From positions 1 through 34,059 of the forward strand of contig JARRRL010000091.1 of assembly GCA_037380725.1 (NCBI GenBank): a stretch of DNA of 34,059 bases, read 5' to 3'. The stretch comes from JARRRL01 sp037380725 (lineage in GTDB: Bacteria; Pseudomonadota; Gammaproteobacteria; Pseudomonadales; JANQJO01). The notes under the pieces were generated by a model that saw nothing but the letters and a program-made list of their open reading frames with translations, was not told the DNA's origin and did no database searches. The stretch's first letter is position 1. The number at the start of each line of letters is the position of its first letter. The position numbers and the translations under genes are program-made. Of this stretch, positions 1 to 7,183 are shown in pieces.

Positions 1-753
1 GCCAATGAAGACAAGAAAGGTTTATTCCAAGTCGCCCAAAACGGCACGCTGTTTCTGGATGAAGTCGCTGATTTACCAATGCACATGCAAGTTAAATTAT
101 TGCGCAGTTTGCAAGAAAAACGAATCCGACCCATTGGGGCCGCCCAAGAGATGGATGTCAATGTCCGCGTACTGTGCGCCACACACAAAGACTTACTGAA
201 AGAAGTCGGGGCCGGTACTTTTCGACAAGATTTGTATTACCGCCTCAACGTCATACAAATACACGTACCGCCATTGCGAACACGAAAAGAAGATTTACCG
301 TTATTGTGTGAACACTTCATACACCGCATCACGCAGGCCTGGTCGCTGCAGAATATCACGCTCAGCGACAAGGCCAAGCAAGCTTTACAAGATTATGATT
401 TCCCCGGCAACGTACGCGAATTGGAAAATATTATCGAGCGCGCCATCACACTCTGTGACGACACCATCATCGAGCGTCAACACTTGCAGTTGCGCAACGA
501 CGCCACCATCGTAGCACAACCATCCTCCCACACTCCCCCCGCTCAAGAACCACTCCCGCCTCCCTTACTCGAAGGCGAAACCCTTGAAGAGCACTTGTTG
601 AATATTGAAAAAAGTATCTTATTGCAAGCACTCGAAGAAACCCATTGGAATCGAACCGCCGCCGCCAAAATGTTAGGACTCAGTTTTCGTTCATTACGTT
701 ATCGGTTGAAAAAATTAGGCATCGACGACGACAACGAGCACGTGAATCCTTGA
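1..753 (+). CDS. pilR: PilR-type sigma-54-dependent response regulator (3' part)
   Basis: The reading frame is open from base 1, so the 5' half (receiver domain and Walker A) lies outside the window. What remains is the second half of the sigma-54 AAA+ domain, with the Walker B-like stretch GTLFLDEVADLP near the start and the R-finger region FRQDLYYRLNVI. A linker rich in Pro follows, and then a Fis-type helix-turn-helix (NRTAAAKMLGLSFRSLRYRL) at the C-terminus. The ending RSLRYRLKKLGI and the wording of the AAA+ part resemble PilR, the activator of type IV pilin transcription that pairs with the sensor kinase PilS. PilR binds upstream of sigma-54 promoters and remodels the RNA polymerase closed complex using ATP. 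Membership of the NtrC family is certain. The PilR assignment rests on remembered similarity and on position next to trmB/thiG. It converges on trmB with only 11 bases between the stops. Confidence 0.85.
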   Translation, partial: ANEDKKGLFQVAQNGTLFLDEVADLPMHMQVKLLRSLQEKRIRPIGAAQEMDVNVRVLCATHKDLLKEVGAGTFRQDLYYRLNVIQIHVPPLRTRKEDLPLLCEHFIHRITQAWSLQNITLSDKAKQALQDYDFPGNVRELENIIERAITLCDDTIIERQHLQLRNDATIVAQPSSHTPPAQEPLPPPLLEGETLEEHLLNIEKSILLQALEETHWNRTAAAKMLGLSFRSLRYRLKKLGIDDDNEHVNP

Positions 754-764
754 TTTGAATTCAC

Positions 765-1475
765 TTACGGGGAGGCGACACGCTTCACAAACAACAAATC
801 CCAAACACCGTGCCCCAATTTAAGGCCACGCTGCTCAAATTTCGTTAAGGGACGCCACGTCGGACGCGGCACAAAGCCCTCATCCTCAGCAACATTATCC
901 AATCCATCAAACGCATTCAAAAAGGTCAGCGCCTCCTTGGCGTAAGGCTCCCAATCAGTGGCCATGTGAAACACACCGCCGGGTCGCAGTCGATCACGCA
1001 CCAGTTGCATCAATTCTTCACGCACAAAACGGCGTTTATGATGCCGCTTTTTGGGCCACGGATCCGGAAAATAAAGCTGAAAACGATCCACGACATTCGA
1101 CGGTATCGCGTGTTGCAACACCTCGTGCGCGTCTTCAAGATACACACGCACATTTTCAACACCCTCAGCCTCGATGTGTTGCAAAATCGCCCCAACACCC
1201 GGTTTGTGCACCTCGATACCAATAAATCGATGCTGCGGATGCGCCTGAGCCATGGCCACTAAACTTCGACCATCACCAAAACCCACTTCAAGCACCAACG
1301 GTTCATTCGCCATACCAGCAAAAACAACATCGAGTTTCAGTGGTATGCCAGCATCCAATCCAAAACGCGGTAAGCTTCGAGTCAAGGCCAGTTTCTGTCC
1401 TTCAGTCAAACGACCTTGCCGCAACACATAGCTGCGAATCCGCTCACGCTTACCCTGCGGCGCATCATTCCTCAT
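765..1475 (-). CDS. trmB: tRNA (guanine-N7-)-methyltransferase TrmB
   Basis: TrmB uses S-adenosylmethionine to methylate G46 in the variable loop of tRNAs. The 236-residue length is normal for the family. The SAM-binding motif LEVGFGDGRSL is near residue 62. The family-specific segment FPDPWPKKRHHKRR, with the conserved Asp and Lys/Arg residues used for tRNA binding and catalysis, lies near residue 136. The C-terminus carries the usual TKFEQRGLKLGH. The ATG overlaps the thiG stop as ATGA, so translation is probably coupled to thiG. The pairing of thiG with trmB is also known in Pseudomonas. Confidence 0.95.
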   Translation of the reverse strand: MRNDAPQGKRERIRSYVLRQGRLTEGQKLALTRSLPRFGLDAGIPLKLDVVFAGMANEPLVLEVGFGDGRSLVAMAQAHPQHRFIGIEVHKPGVGAILQHIEAEGVENVRVYLEDAHEVLQHAIPSNVVDRFQLYFPDPWPKKRHHKRRFVREELMQLVRDRLRPGGVFHMATDWEPYAKEALTFLNAFDGLDNVAEDEGFVPRPTWRPLTKFEQRGLKLGHGVWDLLFVKRVASP

Positions 1476-2335
1476 GAAACACCCACTATGCCAGCAATCG
1501 GTGAGGACGCCGACGCGTACAATCGCCGGGGCATACGACCAGCACGATACGCTAAGCGGCCTGCCTGAATCGCCAGGCGCATCGCCTCAGCCATTACGAC
1601 TGGTTGCTGAGCCTGAGCAATGGCGGTATTCATCAGCACACCGTCACACCCCAATTCCATAGCAATAGCAGCATCAGACGCCGTGCCCACACCCGCATCC
1701 ACCAATATCGGTACAGTCGCTTGCTCCAAAATTAACATAATGTTATACGGATTTCGTATTCCCAAGCCCGAACCAATAGGAGCCGCTAACGGCATTACCG
1801 CAACACACCCCGCTTCCGCCAGCTCTTTCGCCACCAAAGGATCATCACTGGTGTACGCCATCACTTGAAAACCGTCCTCCACTAAACACTGCGCGGCGCG
1901 CACAGTTTCCGCCACTTTGGGATACAGTGTTTTTTCATCACCCAATACTTCTAGCTTTACCAGATTGTGTCCATCCAACAGTTCGCGTGCCAAGTGACAC
2001 ACGCGAATCGCCTCCGTCGCCGAGTAGCACCCCGCTGTATTGGGTAAGATCGTGAGATCATCTGGCAAATAATCAAGCAAATTAGGTTCATCATTCGATT
2101 GGCCAATATTGGTCCGCCGTAACGCGACCGTCACAATTTCCGCTCCCGACGCGACAATAGCCGCGCGCGTTTGAGCAAAATCCGCGTACTTTCCCGTACC
2201 CACTAACAAGCGCGATTGATAGTGTCGTCCAGCCAATTGCCACGTATCTGACGGCTCATGCGCCTTCACCTTGCTTTCAGTCACACCCGCTGTATTACGC
2301 TTTTCAAGTTGCTCATCCATTGTTGTTGTGTTCAT
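1472..2335 (-). CDS. thiG: Thiazole synthase ThiG
   Basis: ThiG forms the thiazole phosphate ring of thiamin from deoxyxylulose 5-phosphate, dehydroglycine and sulfur carried as ThiS thiocarboxylate. The (beta/alpha)8 barrel is complete. LVGTGKYADF marks its start. VKLEVLGDEKTLYP holds the Schiff-base lysine. PIGSGLGIRN and VDAGVGTASDAAIAMELG form the phosphate-binding end. The frame is open up to 2485, but the part before MNTTTMDEQ overlaps the thiS remnant and does not resemble ThiG, so I place the start at ATG 2335. ATG 2320 is the alternative. Neither has a strong ribosome binding site. The end overlaps trmB by four bases. The partner gene thiS, immediately upstream, is broken. Confidence 0.93.
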   Translation of the reverse strand: MNTTTMDEQLEKRNTAGVTESKVKAHEPSDTWQLAGRHYQSRLLVGTGKYADFAQTRAAIVASGAEIVTVALRRTNIGQSNDEPNLLDYLPDDLTILPNTAGCYSATEAIRVCHLARELLDGHNLVKLEVLGDEKTLYPKVAETVRAAQCLVEDGFQVMAYTSDDPLVAKELAEAGCVAVMPLAAPIGSGLGIRNPYNIMLILEQATVPILVDAGVGTASDAAIAMELGCDGVLMNTAIAQAQQPVVMAEAMRLAIQAGRLAYRAGRMPRRLYASASSPIAGIVGVS

Positions 2336-2399
2336 GTTGCTGTTACATTGGTGTGGTGTTGATGTGGCCGATTCCCCCCCTTGACCGTTATCACAAACC

Positions 2400-2553
2400 C
2401 TATCGACCCACTCCCCCACACGCACGCGTGATCTCAACCTCACCCGACGATTAAATCCTTCAGCGTCCATTGCGAATCCACGCACTGCAGCTGGCCGTTC
2501 ACGTGAATTTCAACAGACTCTGCGGTTTTCAATCCATCTGCTGTTTTCAGCAT
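2400..2553 (-). pseudogene. thiS: Degraded thiS (sulfur carrier protein for thiazole synthesis)
   Basis: The ATG at 2553 opens a frame of only 37 codons that stops at TGA 2442-2440. It encodes VEIHVNGQLQC and WTLKDLI, which resemble the first beta-hairpin and helix of ThiS (normally about 66 residues). Directly after this, in the next frame, GEVEITRACGGV runs to a TAG at 2402-2400. This resembles the conserved ThiS ending (VEI-x-x-A-x-GG). Roughly 20 residues of the middle are missing and the two halves are out of frame, which indicates an internal deletion. The essential terminal Gly-Gly is also not at the end of the second frame. The position immediately before thiG is where thiS usually sits. 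The assignment is from motif reading only. Confidence 0.65.
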
Positions 2554-2612
2554 AAAGAAACACCCTTATGTCGCCTCAAACAAGAAAAACAAAACAATGA
2601 AACAAAACAATG

Positions 2613-2642
2613 AAAAAAGCCGCGAATTATCGCGGCTTTTTT
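2613..2642 (-). terminator. Rho-independent terminator downstream of rpoH
   Basis: A perfect 6-bp GC-rich stem (GCCGCG / CGCGGC) with loop AATTAT is flanked by six A on the left and six T on the right, so it can work in both directions. It lies 58 bases past the rpoH stop and upstream of the thiS remnant. It therefore separates the rpoH transcript from the thi-trmB unit. Confidence 0.88.
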
Positions 2643-2699
2643 CACGCACAGACCGACGGGATAGCCCTCAAAGCCTCCAACACAAGGCCACGTCTCGCG

Positions 2700-3584
2700 T
2701 TAGGCGATGATGGCCTCATCCCTGGATTGAATCGCCGTCCGAATTTTCTTAAACGCGTTTTGTTCCAACTGGCGAATACGCTCCGCTGACACCTCGTACT
2801 CCGCCGCCAATTCGTGAAGTGTCGCTTTCTTTTCAAGCAACCAACGGCGCTCCAAGATATCTCGACTGCGATCATCCAACAAACCGATCGCCTGCTGTAG
2901 CTGCTCATTCTCACTCGCTTCACTGGCACCGCGCTCGTAAACCGTCGCCGGGTCACTGGATGCGTCTTCCAGGTAATAAACCGGAGCCGTTGCACGGTCT
3001 TCATCTTGCTGCTGTGATATCGGGTCAAAAGCCTGGTCGACCGCAAACAAGCGCCCCTCCATTTCCCTCACTTCATGAACCGCTACACCCAAATCCTCAG
3101 CAACCGCCTCCGCTTCTTGATTGGTCAATAAACCCAAACGTTTCTTCGCCCCACGCAAATTAAAAAATAACTTGCGCTGCGCCTTCGTGGTCGCCACTTT
3201 CACAATTCGCCAGTTTTTCAGCACATACTCGTGAATCTCAGCTTTGATCCAATGAACCGCAAAAGAGACCAGACGCACACCAACCGATGGATCAAAACGC
3301 TTAACCGCTTTCATTAAGCCAACATTGCCTTCTTGGATCAAATCCGCCTGTGGCAAACCATAACCACTGTAACTGCGCGCAATATGAACCACAAACCGCA
3401 AATGCGCCATGACCAAGCGCCGCGCGGCCTCCACGTCACCGTGGTAGAACAAACGCTCGGCTAAAGTCCGCTCTTCCAGCTGCGACAGCACTGGCACCGC
3501 GTGCACCGCACCAATATAAGATTCTAAATTTTGTCCCGGCGCGGCCAAACTCACCTGTAACGCCTTGTTCATTGATTCACTCAT
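2700..3584 (-). CDS. rpoH: RNA polymerase sigma-32 factor RpoH
   Basis: This is the heat-shock sigma factor. The length of 294 residues is close to the E. coli protein. Region 2.1-2.2 is visible (RFVVHIARSYSGYGLPQADLI), as is region 2.4 (FAVHWIKAEIHEYVL). The RpoH-specific box QRKLFFNLR spans residues 136-144. The C-terminal region 4.2 helix-turn-helix reads ATLHELAAEYEVSAERIRQLE. GGAG sits at a suitable distance before ATG 3584. The gene follows ftsX on the same strand after a 186-base gap that holds its own likely promoter, as in other gammaproteobacteria with the ftsYEX-rpoH order. A terminator follows. Confidence 0.97.
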   Translation of the reverse strand: MSESMNKALQVSLAAPGQNLESYIGAVHAVPVLSQLEERTLAERLFYHGDVEAARRLVMAHLRFVVHIARSYSGYGLPQADLIQEGNVGLMKAVKRFDPSVGVRLVSFAVHWIKAEIHEYVLKNWRIVKVATTKAQRKLFFNLRGAKKRLGLLTNQEAEAVAEDLGVAVHEVREMEGRLFAVDQAFDPISQQQDEDRATAPVYYLEDASSDPATVYERGASEASENEQLQQAIGLLDDRSRDILERRWLLEKKATLHELAAEYEVSAERIRQLEQNAFKKIRTAIQSRDEAIIA

Positions 3585-3628
3585 GACTCAGCTCCAACGA
3601 ATCGTACACTGAATGCCAAACACATCAA

Positions 3629-3658
3629 ATTCTAGCACTCTTCAACTCAGACTGCCAA
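3629..3658 (-). promoter_or_regulatory. Candidate sigma-70 promoter of rpoH
   Basis: Read on the minus strand, TTGGCA (3658-3653) and TAGAAT (3634-3629) are separated by 18 bases. Each differs by one base from the -35 and -10 consensus. The pair lies about 45 bases before the rpoH start codon. This would let rpoH be transcribed independently of ftsYEX. Confidence 0.45.
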
Positions 3659-3770
3659 ACGGACCCAAGGTTCCAGTCATTATCGCTACCAACATAACAA
3701 GAATCTATATACCCATTTGTCAGCTGCCCCTGTTTGATTCTCACCCCTTCTTGATTTGATTCGGTTTGAT

Positions 3771-4823
3771 TTAAGTCGGTTCAATTGAAGCCAGATGTTT
3801 CCGGGCCGCAAACCAAGCGCCCACCCAACCCAGTAATGCGGAGGACAGTAAAACACCGAGCACCAGCTCCGCGCGCCATTGAAACACCCCTCCCTCAACA
3901 GCGTACGCGCGCAATAAGCTCTCAAAAGGAGCCGACAAATAAACACTTGCAAACTTCAACAACAATAGGGCGCACAATCCGCCTAACAAACCCAACACAA
4001 AGCCCAAATACAAAAAAGGGCGTCGCACAAAAGCGTTTGTAGCGCCCACCAACTTCGACACCACAATATCCTGACGTCGGTGCTCAATCGCCAAACGCAC
4101 GGTATTCGCCACAATCAAAACAACCACCGCGCCTAAGGACCAAGCAAACAACCACAAAAAGCGTTCCGCCAAGTCCAGAAGAGCTCGGAATCGCTGTAGC
4201 CACACCAAATCCAGCTGCACCCACTCCACCTCATCAACGGCTTTCAAGCGCTCTTCCAGAACCTGCGCCGCTTCCGGTGACCAACCACGCAGCGCAATAC
4301 GCGCCACATGCGGTAAAGGGTTTTCATCCAAGCCCATCACTAAACTGGGATCAATACCCGATACCGTCATATACGTGTGCAAGCCTTCATCACGATCAAT
4401 CACTCGCACGCCAGCTACTTCCGGCCAAGACTGCCACGCGTGAGCCAAAACCGTCACCTTATCCAAGGGCGTGTCCGAATGGAAGTACACGTGCGCTTGG
4501 GGATCGGGTTGGAACAACTGCGCCATGCGCCACACTTTATCAAACACCATCACTGCGCCCGCCGGTAACGCCAAGGTCACCCCCAGTACTAACACAATGA
4601 ACAAGCTCGAAATTGGTTGTTGAGCCAGCTTATCCAGCCCTTCAAACACCTGGCGGCGATGCGCCAATTGATATCGCCACAAAGCATCACGCAAATGATC
4701 TGGCGCCAGTCGCCGCCAAACACGGCGCAATCCAGCCCGAGGTCCAATTGCCAGCGCCGCAGCGCCGCCGCCACCACCATGGGATCGTTTGGCCATTCGC
4801 ACTTGCGGGTTCAGTAAACGCAT
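3771..4823 (-). CDS. ftsX: Cell division protein FtsX
   Basis: FtsX is the membrane partner of the FtsE ATPase. The complex sits at the septum and activates cell-wall hydrolases through the periplasmic loop of FtsX. From the chosen start the protein is 350 residues. It has a cytoplasmic N-terminus, a first membrane helix (SLFIVLVLGVTLALPAGAVM), a large periplasmic domain of about 110 residues, and then three more helices (LFAWSLGAVVVLIVANTV; FLYLGFVLGLLGGLCALLLL; LVLGVLLSSALLGWVGAWF). The frame extends to 4865, but ATG 4823 is preceded by GAGAAGG at about five bases, so I prefer it. It follows ftsE by 87 bases on the same strand. The Gly-rich stretch near residues 14-18 is unusual but lies in the variable N-terminus. 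Confidence 0.93.
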   Translation of the reverse strand: MRLLNPQVRMAKRSHGGGGGAAALAIGPRAGLRRVWRRLAPDHLRDALWRYQLAHRRQVFEGLDKLAQQPISSLFIVLVLGVTLALPAGAVMVFDKVWRMAQLFQPDPQAHVYFHSDTPLDKVTVLAHAWQSWPEVAGVRVIDRDEGLHTYMTVSGIDPSLVMGLDENPLPHVARIALRGWSPEAAQVLEERLKAVDEVEWVQLDLVWLQRFRALLDLAERFLWLFAWSLGAVVVLIVANTVRLAIEHRRQDIVVSKLVGATNAFVRRPFLYLGFVLGLLGGLCALLLLKFASVYLSAPFESLLRAYAVEGGVFQWRAELVLGVLLSSALLGWVGAWFAARKHLASIEPT

Positions 4824-4910
4824 ACATACCTTCTCAAGACCGCATACATCAAAAAATAACGCCACTTGGGTTTATAGAATTACCATACAATTCAGCATCA
4901 AGGAGCAGTA

Positions 4911-5678
4911 TCAAGAAAAAGCCACCGGCTCCATCACCGAGCTTGGCTCATCCAAGGCAAAAAAATCTTCCGTTTCCTGTCCCGCCATATACCCTGGCAA
5001 CGGTTCAGACCGTAGTCCTCGCGCACGCGATAACACATGACCATTGTGCAAATGTACACGCGGGTAATCAAACTGCTCCGTTAAAGACGTATCGTGCGTC
5101 GCAATAATCACGGTTGTGCCCAATCGACTGAATTGCTCAAAAAGCCTAAAAATTTCCAGCGACAAACGAGGATCCAAATTACCAGTTGGTTCATCAGCCA
5201 GTAACAGACCAGGACGATTCACCATGGCGCGCGCCACCCCCACGCGCTGCTGCTCTCCGCCCGACAGCGACGCGGGATACTGCCAAGCTTTGCCTTCTAG
5301 TCCCACGCGGCTCATGACCGCTCGCACTCGTCGATGAATATTTTCATCACTCATACCGTGAATGCGCAAGGGCAAGGCAATGTTATCGAACACAGTGCGA
5401 TCTAAAATCAACTGATGGTCTTGAAAAATCACACCAACTTGACGCCGATAATGTGGAATGCGGTGCGCGGGCAAGCGTTGAATGGGGTGCCCCAACACAA
5501 AAATCTCACCTGAGCTGGGCTTTTCCAACAAGGCCAGTAACTTTAATAAGGTGCTTTTACCCGCCCCAGAGTGACCCGTGATCAACAGCAACTGACCTTG
5601 CTTAACCGTCAAATTAATGTTCACCAATGCAGACTGTCCATTATCGAAATGTTTCGAGACATTTTTAAACTCAATCAT
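4911..5678 (-). CDS. ftsE: Cell division ATP-binding protein FtsE
   Basis: This is the ABC ATPase of the FtsEX complex. Walker A GHSGAGKST lies at residues 35-43. The ABC signature LSGGEQQRV is present, as are Walker B LLLADEPTGNLDP and the switch histidine in IIATHD. ATG 5678 (MIEFKNVSKHF) is the normal FtsE start and has GGGAA upstream. The longer frame to 5813 overlaps the ftsY 3' end and would only add translated repeat sequence. The protein is 255 residues, against about 220 in most FtsE. The extra ~30 residues form a C-terminal tail after the nucleotide-binding fold (GYMAGQETEDFFALDEPSS). The tail is acidic and of unknown role. Confidence 0.95.
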   Translation of the reverse strand: MIEFKNVSKHFDNGQSALVNINLTVKQGQLLLITGHSGAGKSTLLKLLALLEKPSSGEIFVLGHPIQRLPAHRIPHYRRQVGVIFQDHQLILDRTVFDNIALPLRIHGMSDENIHRRVRAVMSRVGLEGKAWQYPASLSGGEQQRVGVARAMVNRPGLLLADEPTGNLDPRLSLEIFRLFEQFSRLGTTVIIATHDTSLTEQFDYPRVHLHNGHVLSRARGLRSEPLPGYMAGQETEDFFALDEPSSVMEPVAFS

Positions 5679-5691
5679 TTTGTGTTCCCAG

Positions 5692-6948
5692 TCACGATTC
5701 CTGACGCAACGGTTTTTGGCGCAACGGTTCTTGACGCGACGGTTCTTGACGCAACAGCGCGCCCACAAAGTCTTCCGCCACAAATGGGCGTAAATCGTCA
5801 GCTTGTTCCCCAACTCCGATAAACCATAACGGCAATTTTAACGTTTCACAAATGGCAAAACTGATGCCACCACGCGCTGTACCATCCAGTTTGGTCAAGG
5901 CAATGCCCGACACCGACATGGTCTCATGGAAAACTCGAGCCTGGTTCAGCGCATTTTGCCCGTTGCCCGCGTCCAAAACCAGCAAAACCGCGTGAGGCGC
6001 AGCAGCATCAATTTTTTGCAAGACCCGTTTTACCTTACGCAGTTCGTCCATAAGATGATTTTGCGTATGCAGTCGGCCTGCCGTATCCGCTATCAGCACA
6101 TCCACCCCGCGCGCTTGCGCCGCTCGATACGCATCAAAAATCACAGCAGCGCTGTCCGCACCCGGTTGCTGTGCAATCACCGGTACCCCCAGGCGCTCTC
6201 CCCAGGTTTTTAATTGATCAATGGCGGCAGCGCGAAACGTATCACCCGCCGCCAGCAGCACTTTTCGCCCTAGATGTTGTTGCAACTTAGCCAGTTTACC
6301 AATTGTTGTGGTTTTCCCAACACCATTCACTCCCACAATCAGTAATACAAAAGGTTTTTGCGCGAGTCGCTCAGAACCAATCAGCGGGTTGGGACGCGCT
6401 CCAGGAATCGCAAAGATATTCTGCATTTCCGTACGCAGCACCGCATACAAATCATCCGGCCCCAATTTCGGATTTCGTTTAAACGCCACTTGCAGCTGGT
6501 CCATCAAGCGCTCAGTCGCCGCAATACCCACGTCGGCGGCCAATAACTCGCTTTCGATGTCCTCAAACAATTTCGCATCAATTTTAGCGCCGACACCCAA
6601 CAACAAGGACGATACGTGCGCCGCCAAACGGCCTCGCGTTTTCGACAGTCCTTGACGAAGTCGCAAAGCCCAACTCTGCTCCAGCGACGGCATGTCGTCC
6701 TCGGGCGCGGCCTGAGCCTCGGAGCGCACCTCCTCGGGCAGGACCTCACGTGAATCATCATCACGAACACCCGCAATCGGTTCGAGCCTCAATAAAGCCC
6801 TAAACACCAGAGCTACAGAGGGTTTTACTCCTGCATCACACGCAAGAGGCGGCGCCGCAGGCAAGGCCTGTCGAGCCAGAAGATCCTGAAAGAAACGGCG
6901 TTGCGTATCCCGCGTTGGCCACGCAGGCTTGTGTTGTGTTGCGGTCAC
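5692..6948 (-). CDS. ftsY: Signal recognition particle receptor FtsY
   Basis: FtsY is the SRP receptor GTPase that delivers ribosome-nascent chains to the Sec translocon. The NG domain is complete: G1 GVNGVGKTTTIGKLA, the insertion-box region DTFRAAAIDQL, G3 DTAGRLHTQ and G4 TKLDGTARGG. The N-terminal region of about 90 residues is short and only moderately acidic compared with E. coli. The start codon is GTG at 6948 with a weak ribosome binding site. The fold ends with FVAEDFVGALL, and a tail made of a four-fold RQEPL-like repeat is added. It is the first gene of a minus-strand unit with ftsE and ftsX (13 bases before ftsE). Confidence 0.95.
   Translation of the reverse strand: MTATQHKPAWPTRDTQRRFFQDLLARQALPAAPPLACDAGVKPSVALVFRALLRLEPIAGVRDDDSREVLPEEVRSEAQAAPEDDMPSLEQSWALRLRQGLSKTRGRLAAHVSSLLLGVGAKIDAKLFEDIESELLAADVGIAATERLMDQLQVAFKRNPKLGPDDLYAVLRTEMQNIFAIPGARPNPLIGSERLAQKPFVLLIVGVNGVGKTTTIGKLAKLQQHLGRKVLLAAGDTFRAAAIDQLKTWGERLGVPVIAQQPGADSAAVIFDAYRAAQARGVDVLIADTAGRLHTQNHLMDELRKVKRVLQKIDAAAPHAVLLVLDAGNGQNALNQARVFHETMSVSGIALTKLDGTARGGISFAICETLKLPLWFIGVGEQADDLRPFVAEDFVGALLRQEPSRQEPLRQKPLRQES
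5701..5760. repeat. Four tandem copies of a 15-bp unit at the ftsY 3' end
   Basis: Four adjacent 15-base units start at 5701, 5716, 5731 and 5746. The consensus is TTGACGCAACGGTTC, and each copy differs by one to five bases. The unit length is a multiple of three, so copy-number changes keep the ftsY frame. Translated, they give the C-terminal series RQEPS-RQEPL-RQKPL-RQES. Confidence 0.95.
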
Positions 6949-7100
6949 TATAATTACCCATATACTGCTGCGTTAAAATCAGTTTGACCTAACTGTAGCC
7001 AAACCCTAAGCTTTGCTTTTTTAGCTCAACATTATTTATCTGAACAGGCATCTAAACATTTTTTCAACGAGTCAACTCAACGATTCAACAAGCAACTTTA

Positions 7101-7165
7101 AACAACTAACAAACAACTAACTTCAACAACTAACACTCACTACTCACTACTCACTAACTAACTAC
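7101..7165. repeat. Low-complexity direct repeats in the M16 peptidase leader
   Basis: AACAACTAAC occurs at 7101, 7112 and 7125. A TACTCAC series follows (7135-7153), and then ACTAACTAACTACTA. The plus strand is almost free of G across this stretch. It occupies the 5' leader just upstream of the ribosome binding site AGAGGG of the peptidase gene. The rest of the divergent gap (6949-7183) may contain promoters for ftsY and the peptidases, but none is clear. Confidence 0.85.
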
Positions 7166-7183
7166 TAAAGAGGGACGCGCCCA

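Noticed and set aside
2554..2612. TPP riboswitch before the thiS/thiG unit
   Set aside because: The space between the rpoH terminator and the thiS start is under 60 bases and lacks the CUGAGA and related conserved elements.
5679..5813. Longer ftsE from the upstream ATG
   Set aside because: The extra 45 residues are translated ftsY 3' repeat sequence in another frame (Cys/Arg/Asn-rich) and precede the standard FtsE start MIEFKNVSKHF.
7101..7165. CRISPR-like or iteron-like array
   Set aside because: The repeats are only 7-11 bases, irregular, without spacers of uniform length, and no cas or rep gene is present.
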